The notes beneath the pieces are model-generated. The model was not told the DNA's origin, searched no databases, and saw nothing but the letters and a program-made list of their open reading frames with translations. A stretch of DNA of 64,000 nucleotides, from assembly GCF_014633365.1 (NCBI RefSeq), contig NC_068345.1, positions 10,672,058 through 10,736,057 of the forward strand, given 5' to 3'. A program made the translations under genes and the position numbers. Positions 36,250-48,060 of this stretch are shown piece by piece (the first letter of the stretch is position 1; each line of letters opens with the position of its first letter). The stretch is from Diospyros lotus. Lineage: Eukaryota; Streptophyta; Magnoliopsida; Ericales; Ebenaceae.

Positions 36250-37096
36250 TCTCTAAAATTGAACAAGTGCTTACCATTTCCACCTTTTGGATTCAACTTT
36301 TCTTTTATTTAATGGTAGCATATAACTGTAATTTTATTTCAATTGTTAACAGTGATTACTCTCTTATTAATAAAAACCATTAACTATTGATGTAGTTTGT
36401 AAAGTTAATTAGCCTAGATGGCTGCCACCTCAATTTAATATATATATATATATATATTTGAATTAAAAAACATAAATTAAAATTTTATAACTATAAGATA
36501 AAATATAAATATTATATATATTAATTAATTATGTATAATAGTGAGAGACAATTGAATTAAATTGATATACAGAAGATGAACCCATCTAGGACGTTATTGT
36601 CTCATTCCTTTCTTTCTCCCCAAAACAAATAAAAATAAATAATTCCTAACTAGAACCCATCTAGGACAGTCTTTTATCTCTTTCTTTGTTACAAGGCAAA
36701 AGATAAACCTTTGGTTTAACTTCCATCAAGCTCAGAATGCTCATTGTTTTACTTCCATCATACCTATCTAGGTTCTTCATTGTGACAAAATACCCTAACA
36801 ATATCATCTACAACTAATGTATTATTAATTCTATTACTAATACAACATAACATTTGTTGCACAACTGAAGGCTGGAAAGAGCCCCTCCATGGGGCATGGC
36901 ACCCAAATGAGGTGGTAAGTACGTACATGGAACTTATTATTAGTCAACATTGAATACTAACCAAAAACATATATAAAAACCTAGTAAAACAACACCATAT
37001 ATAGATAAAAGCCAAGAATAATATTGAAGTGATGATCAACTGCCTGCTGAGTAATTTATTTATTTCTTACTTTTTTTTTCTTGGTGGGTGATTAAT
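36250..37096. other. Region downstream of the P450 gene
   Basis: No gene seen. Contains a (TA)n run at 36439-36458, a 16-base direct repeat GAACCCATCTAGGAC (about 36580 and 36654) and the probable 3' flank of the minus-strand P450. 36250-36300 may still be CACTA-derived (continuation of 30743-31795). Confidence 0.5.
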
Positions 37097-38916
37097 TTAT
37101 TTTGCATGAGGCCGAACACAAACTTCTAAGGTAGCTTTTGAAGCTGGGGACATTGAACGGTTTGTGTTCTGCCATTTAGAAGCTTTCTCCAGTTTGAATT
37201 TGGTCACAATGCTGTGAAGGAAAACTAGAATCGCCAGCCTCGCATACTCCTTTCCGGGACACATCCGAGGTCCTCCTCCAAAAGGTGTGAATGTGTACGA
37301 TGGAGGTCCGCTTCCTTTGAGTCTCGAAGGATCAAACGCTTCTGGATTCAGGAAGTATTCCGGATTCTTGTGAGTTGAATGCACTGTCCAGAGTGCCTGG
37401 AACAAAATTAAGATACTTTAAATCTATTATTTTAAAATTTTAATATATATATGTATACATAGTTTAGTATTGTTATTATAAATGTATGGTCAATTCAATG
37501 TAACTATCAAATATGAAATAGGTGAATTAGTATTGGGGGGCATATAATTATGTCATTAATACTGATTATGTATAATTATATGACAAATTACCTTCCATCC
37601 GTTGGGAATGGTATAACCAACGAAGGTAAAATCCTTGGTGATCTCTCTAAAGGATTCTTGAGGAGGTGGCGAGAGCCTCAGGGATTCACTCGCCACGTTC
37701 CATGAGTATCTCATATTCTCTATATCCTGCCACGTCAATGGCTCTCCCGACACTTTGTTTTTTGTAATCTCCATTTACTCTGTAATTAATTAACACCCCA
37801 AATACGTGATATTGTAAACATGGATATTTTTATTTTGGGTTTTGGCCATATTAACACACGACAAAGCTACCAAAATCCAACCCTCCCTCATCATATTAGT
37901 TTTCTTTTTCTATATATTGCAAACAAAATTGAAAAAAAAATAAAGTTTTCACCTTTGTAGACGGCATCATAGATATGGGGAAGCTCAGCAAGAAAGTACA
38001 ACAGCATGGCCACAGCCGCACCGGTGGAATCGTAACTGGCGAGCAGCATCCCGGCCATGCTATTCGTCACCACCGTCTCGTTTATCCTCTCGTCGCTTCC
38101 TAATTTATCCGACGCCAGCAGCATCACGGACAGGAAGTCTTGCCGGCCAGAATCCTACTTCCCCGACGAGAGCTCTCCGCGTCTCTCCCTAACGATGTCC
38201 AGAAGCTCCTTCCGCATTTTCTTCCCCCCTCTGATGGCGCCGTTGTAAGCCGTCCCAGGAAAATCCACTGGCACGGCGCGCATGCCGGAGGCGACGAGGT
38301 CGAAAGGCTCGGCTAAGGTTTTTATCCGTTTCGGATCGTCGATGTTCATTAAGAACCGGCATCCCAATTCGAAAGTGTATTTCTTCAGGAGGGGAACAAC
38401 TTTGAGGTCTTTGTTGGGAACCCACTCGTCGTCTATATGTTCACGGGCCGTGGAGTCCATTATCGGGATATATTGCCGGAGAGCTTCCGGCTTGAGAATG
38501 TCGTGAAAGAAGGTGCGCTGCAGAATGGTCACGTCTTTAACGACGTCGGAGGAAGGGAAGACGACTGCCTTTACCATAGAGCGAGGCAACCACGCGGTAA
38601 AGAGTTTGTTGTCGTTGGAGAAGAAGAACTTTTTGGCTGCCGGGCCGCAGAAGACGGCCATGTTTTCGCCGAACAAGGAGGTCTGGAAGACCTCCGACGA
38701 GGGGAACTTGGCGAGCTTCTTGTTTATGAATTTCTCTGGGCCGGAAATGGCGAAGTCAGCGTGGTCGCCGACTAGTGGCCAGCCAGTTGAACCAGGTGGA
38801 AGCTTATAATTGGATCTTCCATTGTTGTTGCTCTTCCGAAGCAGAAAGATGAAGAAGAATGAAGCGAAGAGGACGCCGAGGTAGAGAGAAATGGTGAAGA
38901 AATCCATTAATTTCAA
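37097..38916 (-). pseudogene. CYP716-like cytochrome P450 with two premature stops
   Basis: Three exons on the minus strand, 38916-37953, 37779-37592 and 37396-37097, join with GT-AG introns to 484 codons including the stop, a normal length for plant CYP85-clan P450s. Visible features: a membrane anchor (residues about 7-26), the LPPGSTGWP hinge (39-47), the I-helix segment ASYDST (293-298), the K-helix ExxR as ESLR (353-356), FDPSRL (405-410) and the haem-binding [10 protein letters not shown] with Cys near 430. The overall pattern fits CYP716, whose members oxidise triterpenes at the ER membrane. Two in-frame stops interrupt it: TAG at codon 254 (38157-38155), and TAA at codon 323 (37777-37775), two codons after the first intron junction residue. 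Apart from these, reading frame and splice sites are intact, which suggests recent loss or, less likely, assembly error. It is the only host-type gene here. Confidence 0.85.
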
Positions 38917-38964
38917 TTGAGAGTTGTTGTGAGTGTTTTCAAGAGGCTCAGCGATCGAATGGAC

Positions 38965-39010
<46 letters not shown>

Positions 39011-39200
39011 CTTGCTTGCAGCAGCTATCGTCAGCAATTAAACTATATATATATATGTGTGTGTGTGTGTGGCTGCAAGTAAGTGTGTATCCGCCCGTGG
39101 AAATTGCACAAAGTCAGCAATTAAACTATCTATATAGGTATATATACAACACCCCCCCCAATACAAAATTTGTTTTTAAATACAAAATTTATTTTTAGTC
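38917..39200 (-). promoter_or_regulatory. 5' flank of the P450 with microsatellites
   Basis: Upstream on the minus strand: a TATATATG candidate TATA element within about 55 bases of the ATG (around 38964-38971), a (GA)n run at 38971-39008, and a (TA)n(TG)n run at 39043-39070. The GA and TG tracts lie where the 5' leader and core promoter are expected. Position is suggestive only. Confidence 0.4.
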
Positions 39201-39419
39201 CCTTTTTTTATCAAAAAAAAAAAAAAAAAAGTCTTTACCCACCTATAAACAAATAATTACAAAAAATAATCACTTTATCACTTTTGACTCTAACCTTTGA
39301 TTTTTCAACTCTTCACTTTAATTAAAGATTAAGAATAAAAACAAAGACAATAAATTATCAAACTATTATCAATATAAAACAAACAAAATGGTTGAATTTC
39401 TATTTAACCTCACCGGACC

Positions 39420-40025
39420 GAGAAACCCCTCATAATTATAATAATAATTTTTTAACTATTAAAGTATTATTATTATTTCTCAATATTAATTCTTATTTTT
39501 TAATAATTTAATAACTGAGTGGGTCTTGAACCCACAGTGGGTCCCCCACCCCTTTTTATTATTAAATATATATTTATTATTACATATAAATAAAATTAAT
39601 AAAATAAAAATAATTGAAAATTTTAAATATATATGAATTATTAAATAAATAATTGAAAAATTGTTATTCAATGATTATTATTTTATTTTTCAATTGTAAT
39701 AATAATTGCAAATCATAATTATAAAAATAAATTTTTGACTATTAAATTATTATTATTTTCTAATAATTACTATTATTTTTAATAATTTTTTAATAATTTA
39801 ATAACTGGATAGGTCTCAAACGCATGCTCAGTTCCCTCCCTTCATTTTTTTTATTATTACATATATATATGTAATTATATTACATATATAATAAATAAAA
39901 TTAATTAAATAATAATAATTAAAAAATTGAAATATATATGTACTATTAAATAATTGAAAAATTGTTATTAAGTTATTATTATTTTACTTTACGATTATAA
40001 TAATAATTGCAAATCATAATTTTTT
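39420..40025. repeat. Two tandem copies of a ~290-bp AT-rich unit
   Basis: The unit starts CATAATTATAATAATAATTTTT at about 39431 and again at about 39714. Both copies carry TAATAACTGRGTGGGTCT-like and GAAAAATTGTTATTMA-like blocks in the same order, and the second ends at CAAATCATAATTTTTTTACT near 40020. A G/C-rich island (39520-39550) is present in copy one and diverged in copy two. No coding content. Confidence 0.7.
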
Positions 40026-40053
40026 TACTAAAAATGGATTATTATAAAAAAAT

Positions 40054-42640
40054 CCCATGACCCAAAAAAAAAAAAGATAAAAAACTCATTTTGATTAAAA
40101 AATCAAGTTTTGTGGCCCACAAAACCCGGGGGCGTGTTTGGTTGCCCACAAAACTCGATTGTTTTATTAAAATGGTTTTTTTATCTTTTCTTGTCTTTTC
40201 TTGGTCATAGAATTTTTTAAAGTTATCCAATAGTCCCAAAAATAAATTATTGTTTAAAAATTATACTTTTATTTTTGGATAAAATTTATAATCATTACAT
40301 CAGTTTAATCCAATGTTGTTAGTAGTTAGAATACTAAATCATGTATTGGTTGTGTTTTATTATCATTCCATTGTTGTTTATTTTGAATTATAAATTTAAC
40401 TAAGCCTAAAAATATAAAAAGACATCATTTTTTATTGGATAACTTTGAAAAATTCCATGGCTAAAAAACAAAAATCAAACACTCATTTTTATTAAAAAAT
40501 CAAGTTTTGTGGTCCACAAAACCCAGAGCCGGGTTTGGTTGGCCCACAAAACCCGGAGCTGGGTTTGGTTGCCTACAAAACCTGATTTTTTTTATTAAAA
40601 TAGTTTTTTTTTTTTTATCTTTATCTTTTCTTTTCTTGGCCATGGGATTTTTCCAAGTTATCCAATAGTCCCAAAAAATAAATTAATATTTAAAAATTAT
40701 ACTTTTTTTTAAGTAAATTTTATAATCATTACATCAATTTAATCCAATACTGTTAGTAGTTAGAACACTAAATCATGTATTGGTTGTGTTTTATTATCAT
40801 TCCACTGTTTTTTATTGTAAATTATAAATTCAATTAAGCCTAAAAATGTAAAAAGACATTATTTTCTATTGGGTAACTTTGAAAAATCCCATGACCTAAA
40901 AAAAAGATAAAGATCAAAGACCCATTTTTATTAAAAAATCAGGTTTTGTGGCCCATAAAACCCGGAGTCGAGTTTGGTTGGCTCATAAAACCCGAAACCG
41001 GGTTTCGTTGCCCACAAAACTCGATTTTTTTTACTAAAATGGTTTTTTTTTATCTTTTTCTTTTCTTTTCTTGGCCATGGATTTTTTTCCAAATTATCCA
41101 ATAGTCCCAAAAAATAAATTATTGTTTAAAAGTTATACTTTTATTTTTGGGTAAATTTTATAATCATTACATCAATTTAATCCAATGTTGTTATTAGATA
41201 GAACACTAAACCATGTATTGGTTGTGTTTTATTATCATTCAATTGTTGTTTGTTGTGAATTATAAATTCAATTAAGTCTAAAAATATAAAAAGACATCAT
41301 TTTCTATTGGGTAACTTTGAAAAATCTCATAGCCACAAAAAAAAAAAATCAAAAAATCCATTTTTATTAAAAAATCAGGTTTTGTGGCCCACAAAAGCCG
41401 GAGCCAGGATTGGTTGCCCACAAAATCTGATTTTTTTTTATTAAAATGGCTTTTTTTATCTTTTTCTTTTCTTTTCTTGGCCATAGAATTTTTCCAAGTT
41501 ATCCAATAGTTTCAAAAAATAAATTATTATTTAAAAATTATACTTTTATTTTTGGGTAAATTTTATAATCATTACATCAATTTAATCCAATATTGTTAGT
41601 AGTTAGAACACTAAATTATGTATTGGTTGTGTTTTATTATCATTCCATTGTTGTTTATTGTGAATTATAAATTTAATTAAGCCTAAAAATGTAAAAAGAC
41701 AACATTTTTTATTAGGTAACTTTGAAAAATCCCATGCCCCCCCAAAAAAAAAGATAAAAAAATCTCATTTTTATTAAAAAATCAGTTTTTGTGACCCATA
41801 AAACCTGGAGCCGGGTTTGGTTGCCTACAAAACCCGATTTTTTTTATTAAAATATTTTTTTTATCTTTTTCTTTTCTTTTCTTGGCCATGGGATTTTTCC
41901 AAGTTATCCAATAGTCCCAAAAAATAAATTATTATTTAAAAATTATACATTTATTTTTGGGTAAATTTTATAATCATTACATCAATTTAATCCAACGTTG
42001 TTAGTAGTTAGAACACTAAATCATGTATTGGTTGTGTTTTATTATTATTCCATTGTTGTTTATTGTGAATTATAAATTCAACTAAGCCTAAAAATGTAAA
42101 AAGACATCATTTTCTTTGGGTAAGTTTAAAAAATCCCATGGTCCAAAAAAAAAAAGATCAAAAAACCCATTTTTATTCAAAAAAATTAGGTTTTGTGGCC
42201 CATAAAACCCGGAGCCGAGTTTGGTTGCCCACAAAACCTGATTTTTTTTAATTAAAATGGTTTTTTTATCTTTTTTTTCTTTTCTTGGCCATGGGATTTT
42301 TCCAAGTTATCTAATAGTCCCTAAAAATAAATTATTGTTTAAAAATTATACATTTATTTTTTGATAAATTTTATAATCATTCCATCAATTTAATCTAATG
42401 TTGTTAGTGGTTAGAATACTAAATCATGTATTGGTTGTGTTTTATTATCATTCCATCGTTGTTCATTGTGAATTATAAATTCAATTAAGCCTAAAAATGT
42501 AAAAAGACATCATTTTCTATTAGGTAATTTTGAAAAATCCCATGGCCCAAAAAAAATCAAAAAACTCATTTTTATTAAAAAATCAGGTTTTGTGGCCCAC
42601 AAAACCCGGAGTCGGGTTTGGTTAGCCCACAAAACCCGAT
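40054..42640. repeat. Tandem array of hairpin-bearing monomers
   Basis: Seven monomer starts, marked by the CCCATGG-like block, lie at 40054, 40454, 40888, 41326, 41731, 42135 and 42539, giving periods of 400, 434, 438, 405, 404 and 404; the seventh copy is partial. Each monomer has a palindromic part of about 240 bases, from CTATTGGGTAACTTTGAAAA to the inverse TTTTCCAAGTTATCCAATAG, whose centre is AAAACCCGGAGCCGGGTTTGG. The rest is a spacer of about 170 bases (for example TGTATTGGTTGTGTTTTATT). Longer monomers have an extra ~31-bp copy of the central block. The palindromic part looks like a foldback or MITE-type element amplified together with its flank. No ORFs of significance. Confidence 0.85.
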
Positions 42641-43240
42641 GACGTTGTGCAGTTTTGAAAAATTATTTTTTCATGCAAATCAATACAGATCTAAAATGAT
42701 GTGTACCAAAATATGTTCTACTCACAATCACAATCATACTACATAACCTTTATAAGCAATGTGAATAGAAAACAAAACAAATAGAAATCAAATCAATGCT
42801 TAGAGATTCAGTCAGTGAAATTGTTTGTTGGAGAGAAAGAATATTTTTTAATGAGATTTCAATGAGGTCATTGTGATTGATGAAAAATGTTGAATGACCC
42901 AAGCAGCAAAAAAATTGAATGTATGATGAATGATTGAGTTTGTATGGTTTGACAATGGAGAAAAAGAGAGTAACGTGAACGTTGGAAGACAAGAGAGAAT
43001 GGTAAGGCAATATGAAAGAGACAAGGGTATTTTGGTAAATGAGACTAAGGGCAATGTGGGCTTTCTATTTTAAAATCTCATTAAGGGTATTTTTGGTATC
43101 TTACATAAAAGTGGTTATAGAGTGTAATTAGTTTGTTTGAACGATCAAAAATATTTTTTTTTCTATAAAATGGTTAAAAATGATTTTATACATTTGACCC
43201 AGGTTAATTATGAATTCCTCCGGTATTTGCCCCCAGGCCA
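42641..43240. other. Region right of the array
   Basis: The array ends at CCCACAAAACCCGATGACG. The following 600 bases are AT-rich, with purine-rich stretches (42820-43040) and no recognisable protein. Two overlapping minus-strand ORFs here (42750-43054) show no domain. Confidence 0.4.
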
Positions 43241-43415
43241 TACGTTAAGTGATGAGCAAGTGATACGGTAGGGTTAGTATTAGTATATCACGAGTTCGAT
43301 ACTTGGCCTAGGTAAAGGTGAAAGACTCACCTATAATTTATCTCTTATGCCAAAATTGAGGGCACAAGAAGCGGGAGACCGCGCAAGGACAATAATCCCA
43401 AATAAGTGCGTATTT
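43241..43415 (+). repeat. Possible tRNA-derived SINE remnant
   Basis: GTTAAGTGATGAGCAAGTG followed about 45 bases later by CACGAGTTCGATACTTGG resembles the A and B boxes of an RNA polymerase III promoter, and the tail (GGTGAAAGACTCACC and GCGGGAGACCGCGC) is structured. No poly-A tail or target duplication was established. Confidence 0.3.
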
Positions 43416-43992
43416 TGCACAAAATTAAAAAAAAATATATTTTTTAACGATTGAAAAATAATAATTATCCATTAATAAAAATATTAAATAACAATTTTAT
43501 CTTTCATTCTCCTTTGTATCTTTCATTCTTACTTCTTTCTCCTCTAATTTAATTAAAAAAATAATAAAATGATTGCCAACCACTAAATTTTTTGAATAGA
43601 AAGAAATATAGAGTACATCATCGTCGCTCCTCTTGCAATCTAACAAAAAAAAAAAAAAGAAATTAAAGATAAACTTCAAAATCTAAAAGGGAGCTCAAAA
43701 TATATACTGTAGAAGATTATCACTCTTTCTCCATTGGTCAATATCTTATAAGAAATATCTTATACATAACTAATGAAAAATATCTCATGAGATAAATCAA
43801 TAACAATTATCTTGTATATTATAATATAATTAATATAAATATTTTATTAGATATTATGGTGTTTACCTGATGAAATAATTAAATTCAATAGATAATCAAA
43901 AGATTTAATAAGATAATTAATTACTTATAATTCTATTTAGTTTAGAATATGTGAAGGATAACTCCTAAAGAGTTTTGATGGAAGATTATTTT
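43416..43992. other. AT-rich stretch without genes
   Basis: Contains A-runs and repeated TCTTATA / AATATCTTATA motifs at 43740-43830. Ends with the ATTTT target duplication (43988-43992) of the next LTR. No coding sequence recognised. Confidence 0.5.
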
Positions 43993-46900
43993 TGTAACGA
44001 CCCGTCAAGGGGTCTAGACGTTTTTGGGTATTTTATTTTGGGTTCAAAAATTTTTGCTTTAATTAATTGAGAGTTGAAAATATTCTCCCTTGTTTATTGG
44101 AATAAAGAGTAAGTGGAAATAAGAAATTTGTAGCCTATTTAATTGGGATCCATCAATGTGGGAAAAGTCCAAATAAATTGGGCCATTGTGATGTGTTCAA
44201 AATTTTTAATTATATTATGAATTGGCTTGGATTATGATAATTCATTTGGATTAATGAGTTGGGCCATGGAATGGCCCAAGGTATGGGCTGAGCCCAATTG
44301 GGGAATGAGATTTGAAATTTTTGAAAGAAAGTCATAATAAAATAAATTAGCCATCAAATGTCAATAGTGCCCTTGGTCTTCCATTTGACCATTGTAAAGG
44401 TGAAGGGCAATCAGGTCATTTAGACAAAGTTGCAGGTGCAGACTGCGCATTGCCCTCTTCATGTTTCATCTGCAGTGGAGACCTTTTCTCTTGTGCGTAC
44501 TCTCCTTTCCTATCTAAGACTTCTTCTCCTTATCTTCCATTTTCCCTCCTGGTTGCTGGTATTTTCGTCTGGGTTGATAGCAGCTTCAGGAATGGAGGAT
44601 TTTTCTGCATAGCAAAGTTATCAGGCAAGTTCTTCTTGCACTCCCCTTTGATTTTCAGTGCAAGTTCCTTCACATATCTCCTTCTGCCAATATGATTAAT
44701 GCGTACATGTTGGCTTGCTGTGTCCATTTTAGCTCATTTAGCTCACTGTGTTCATTTTATCTCATTGTGTTCAACCTTTTGCTTTTGTATCTCTCTGTGG
44801 GTCTTCTTGCGATCTCAAAATGGGGTTTGTTTTCACCCCAAGCTTTCTTCGTGAATGGCATTTTATATAGCTAGGTGAGGATGAGAACCTCTGTTCGTTC
44901 TGCATCCAAAGAAGCAGTGTTCAATGTATATATATATATATTTGTGTGTATCACCCCCCCTGAATGAGCTCACTGATCCAAATGCTTCTTATATGTATAT
45001 GTGCTGTGTTTGAATGTAAAATGCTCAGTCCATTCAAATGATTTCATTAAGGTATTTGGAGCAAACAGCAAAAGCCTCAACTGAAAATATATATATAAAC
45101 TGTTCGCCTATACATATGAGACCCACTTGTAAATACTTATATTCAATATGCGTAATGAGCTGATACCCCCCAGAGATTTGAAAGGCTTATTAAAGCATGC
45201 CTTGCCTAGCTAATCCACAATATATTATGCTTAAACAGTCATTCGAATGCCCCTGTTCTGTTCTGTTCGGCAAACCCAGTTATATATATATACACGTTCA
45301 GCTTCATTAATGTTCTAGCAAGCTCGTTCCAGTTCTTTCCGTGAGCTCGTTCCAGCTCTTTACCGCGAGCTCACACCTATAAGCTCCCTGGCCGCTTAAT
45401 CGCGAGCTCATCTGTCAAGCTCTTGGCCGCGAGCTCTTGCCGCGCGCCTGACCTCAAGCTCTTCCAGCGAGCTCTTGCTCAACCCCTTGACCGCGAGCTC
45501 GTTCACCTCATGACCCCGAGGTCGTCCCATATGCCTTGAATGGGAGCTATCAGCTCTCACCCCATATATTTTCCTTAACTTAAGTAAATGTTTGCATTTT
45601 CCTTAATTTATATTTTACTTTCCTTTACTTTAATACATAAATGTAAATAAGAAAGTACCCCCCATTTGGATTCAATAAAAATATCAAAAAAATCAAAATC
45701 CATAAAAATAAAAAGTTAGAATTTTGGTTTTAGTACAAATCCATAAATTTGCAATTTTACCACCATCGAAATACATAGTTTCCGTTTCTTGAAAAATTCA
45801 TTAAAAATCATTTTTACAACAATAAATGCTAGTAATCAAATTACCGGGAGTTAGTTTTTCAAGATGAAGACATTTTCAAAAAATGTTCTATTTGGTCCAT
45901 TACCTTAGAAAACTTTCAGGATTATGTTTGGTCAGCAATTTCACGTGGTGTGGTCGTTTGATTGCATGGGGTCGAATAATGAATTTGAGCTATGAGCATG
46001 AATGCAAGTAAATGCATACTATCACTGGTTAAATGAAATCACAACAATCATATGATGGGAATAATAGTTATTAAATTTATAATACTCCTCAACTAGTGAA
46101 TCGAGATTTAATATTAAATAGCATCTCTCAAAGAAGTATTCTTGTGTTGTAAATTACATTAAGCATTTTTGTGTCATAAATTACATCTTGAATGTGGTAA
46201 ACATTATGAAGTAAGATATGTTGAATTTATTTGATGATGGGGGAAATACCCGGTATGGGTAAGTGATGTTAACAGCATGAATATTGCAGAATCAGGAATT
46301 TAAATACATGTGGTTGGCAAATGCATACATGTACAGGTTTCATATATATATATTTTGCACACCTATTATTTTGCGCGGAGGGAGAAAGGGTACCCTAGAG
46401 CACTTGGCACGGGACGAGGTGGCCATAGCCCGGCAGGTTGGCTCCATATTTATTTGTGAGGTTCTATAAAACTTATGCACTTTTGCATGCATTGATTTAT
46501 GGCTTGAGAGCCGGGGAAATTGATATTGATAATGAAATTATGCACTTTTGCATGCATTGAATTATGGCTTGAGAGCCGGGGAAATTGATATTGATAATGA
46601 AATGATGCACTCTTGCATGTATTGATTGATGGCTTGCGAGCCTGTGAGAATTAATAATGATATTGAAATCTTATGCACATTTGCATAGGGATACATGGTG
46701 AGATGATATATTGGGTTGAATTGATAATTCATGAATTATGAATCTTGTATATATTGTGGAGTCCTTGATTACTCTTCTTGGTGTCATCGTGTTCTTGAAT
46801 CATATATATTGTTCCTTGTTTCTCGAACTTGCTGAGCCTTGTGGCTCACTTGATCTTCTTTGCCATTCCAGGTAAAGGAAAGACGGTTATTGGGGGCGAG

Positions 46901-47188
46901 TCCAATAGGACTGCAACCCAGGGATAGTGGTGTACGGAGACGCGTCCTACCTTTAAAGATCCTAGTTAGTGATTTGGTGAGGTTTGTAATAGTGAAAATT
47001 TATTATGTTATGGCATTTGAGCCTCATATTATTTTGTATGGCCATCGAGCCTAGAGTTATGAGATATTGGGAATGTAATTAAATCTTATTAAATTTCTGC
47101 TGCTAGAAATGAAATGAGTTGAGTTCAGTTTTGTTCTATATCATCCATGTAAGGACCTTCTTTCGAGTATTCGGAAGCGGGCCTTACA
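43993..47188 (+). mobile_element. Complete large solo LTR (3.2 kb)
   Basis: Starts TGTAACGACCC and ends GGGCCTTACA, flanked by perfect ATTTT duplications (43988-43992, 47189-47193). Length 3,196 bp. It is an inverted, diverged copy of the partial LTR at 1654-4507. Internal features are a TA-rich run at 44929-44941, the GAGCTC-type minisatellite (45310-45545) and a triplicated 64-bp unit (46475-46680). No gag or pol, so it is a solo LTR. Confidence 0.9.
46475..46680 (+). repeat. Three tandem ~64-bp units in the solo LTR
   Basis: The unit ATGCACTTTTGCATGCATTG through GAGCCGGGGAAATTGATATT recurs at about 46476, 46538 and 46604, the third more diverged. The related LTR at 1654-4507 shows no such triplication in its visible portion, so expansion happened in this copy or lineage. 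Confidence 0.75.
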
Positions 47189-47193
47189 ATTTT

Positions 47194-48060
47194 ACTATTA
47201 TAAATAAAGGATTTGGTCTTCTTCTTACCCAATACAGAAAAACAATTACAATCATATTTTATATCCATCATTACAGTTGAGGTTGAGGAAAATAAATCAA
47301 ATTTTGGTATTTTCATTTTCGACTAGCAATTCGATTTACGACTTAATTTTTGATGAATCTAAGTATACATTTAATTATTGAATTATGTGAATTACTTGAA
47401 TTTTATGATTCATGAGCATAATGTTTAATTATGTATTATTAATTGTACATATAATATTATACCCGTCGTGGATGCCCACAATGGGTCATTTTTCCACCGA
47501 ACGTTAGCCGATGACAATCACAGATCCTCTTCTTCATCGCATGTATCTCTAGTGGCCGGTGGGATGGTCCAATTGATCACGGCCTTATGGATTTCTTCCA
47601 CCATCGATTGATTGGTCTTCCTAGCCATGGCAGATACGCCATCGATTGATTGGTCTTCCTTGCCATGGTGGATACGCCATCGATCGCTTAGATGCTTTAT
47701 CCTTATTCACGAAGATCGAAGGCCACATCCAAGAAGACTGACATAATGGCTGGCCAGGTGGTGGCTCTACTCAGTCTCGTGTTGCCAGCTGTAACGTCTT
47801 TGTTCGCCAGCAATGAACCTGTGATGGAAGGGAGAGAGAAAGCCAGAGCGGCTTCGACCGCCATTTTGGCAAGGAGAAACCCTAACTGAAGCTTGAAAAA
47901 GATGGGTAAGTTGCTGGGCCATTGGGTCAGATCTGGGCCTGGCTGACCCGATCCATTAAGTAACCCATGGGCAAATCTGAAGTGGGTCGACCCAACCCAT
48001 TAATGAGCAAATCCGTGCAGATCTGGTTTGGGTCGATCTGATCAAAATCTAGATTGCATC
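47194..48060. other. Unassigned region with a short tandem duplication
   Basis: 47606-47690 carries two copies of CGCCATCGATTGATTGGTCTTCC / GCCATGG. 47700-47890 has an open frame with no recognisable domain. 47900-48030 repeats GGGTCGACCC / CAGATCTGG motifs. Could be LTR or host intergenic sequence; no boundary was established. Confidence 0.35.

Noticed and set aside
38189..38809. ORFs in other frames over the P450
   Set aside because: Shadows of the GC-rich first exon; only the minus-strand frame carries P450 motifs.
40054..42640. CRISPR-like regularly spaced array
   Set aside because: Periods of 400-438 bp, no unique spacers and a eukaryotic context; it is a tandem satellite with hairpin monomers.
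47692..47889. 65-codon ORF with an Ala/Leu-rich segment
   Set aside because: No family recognised, near repeated sequence, no splice or start context; left as unassigned.
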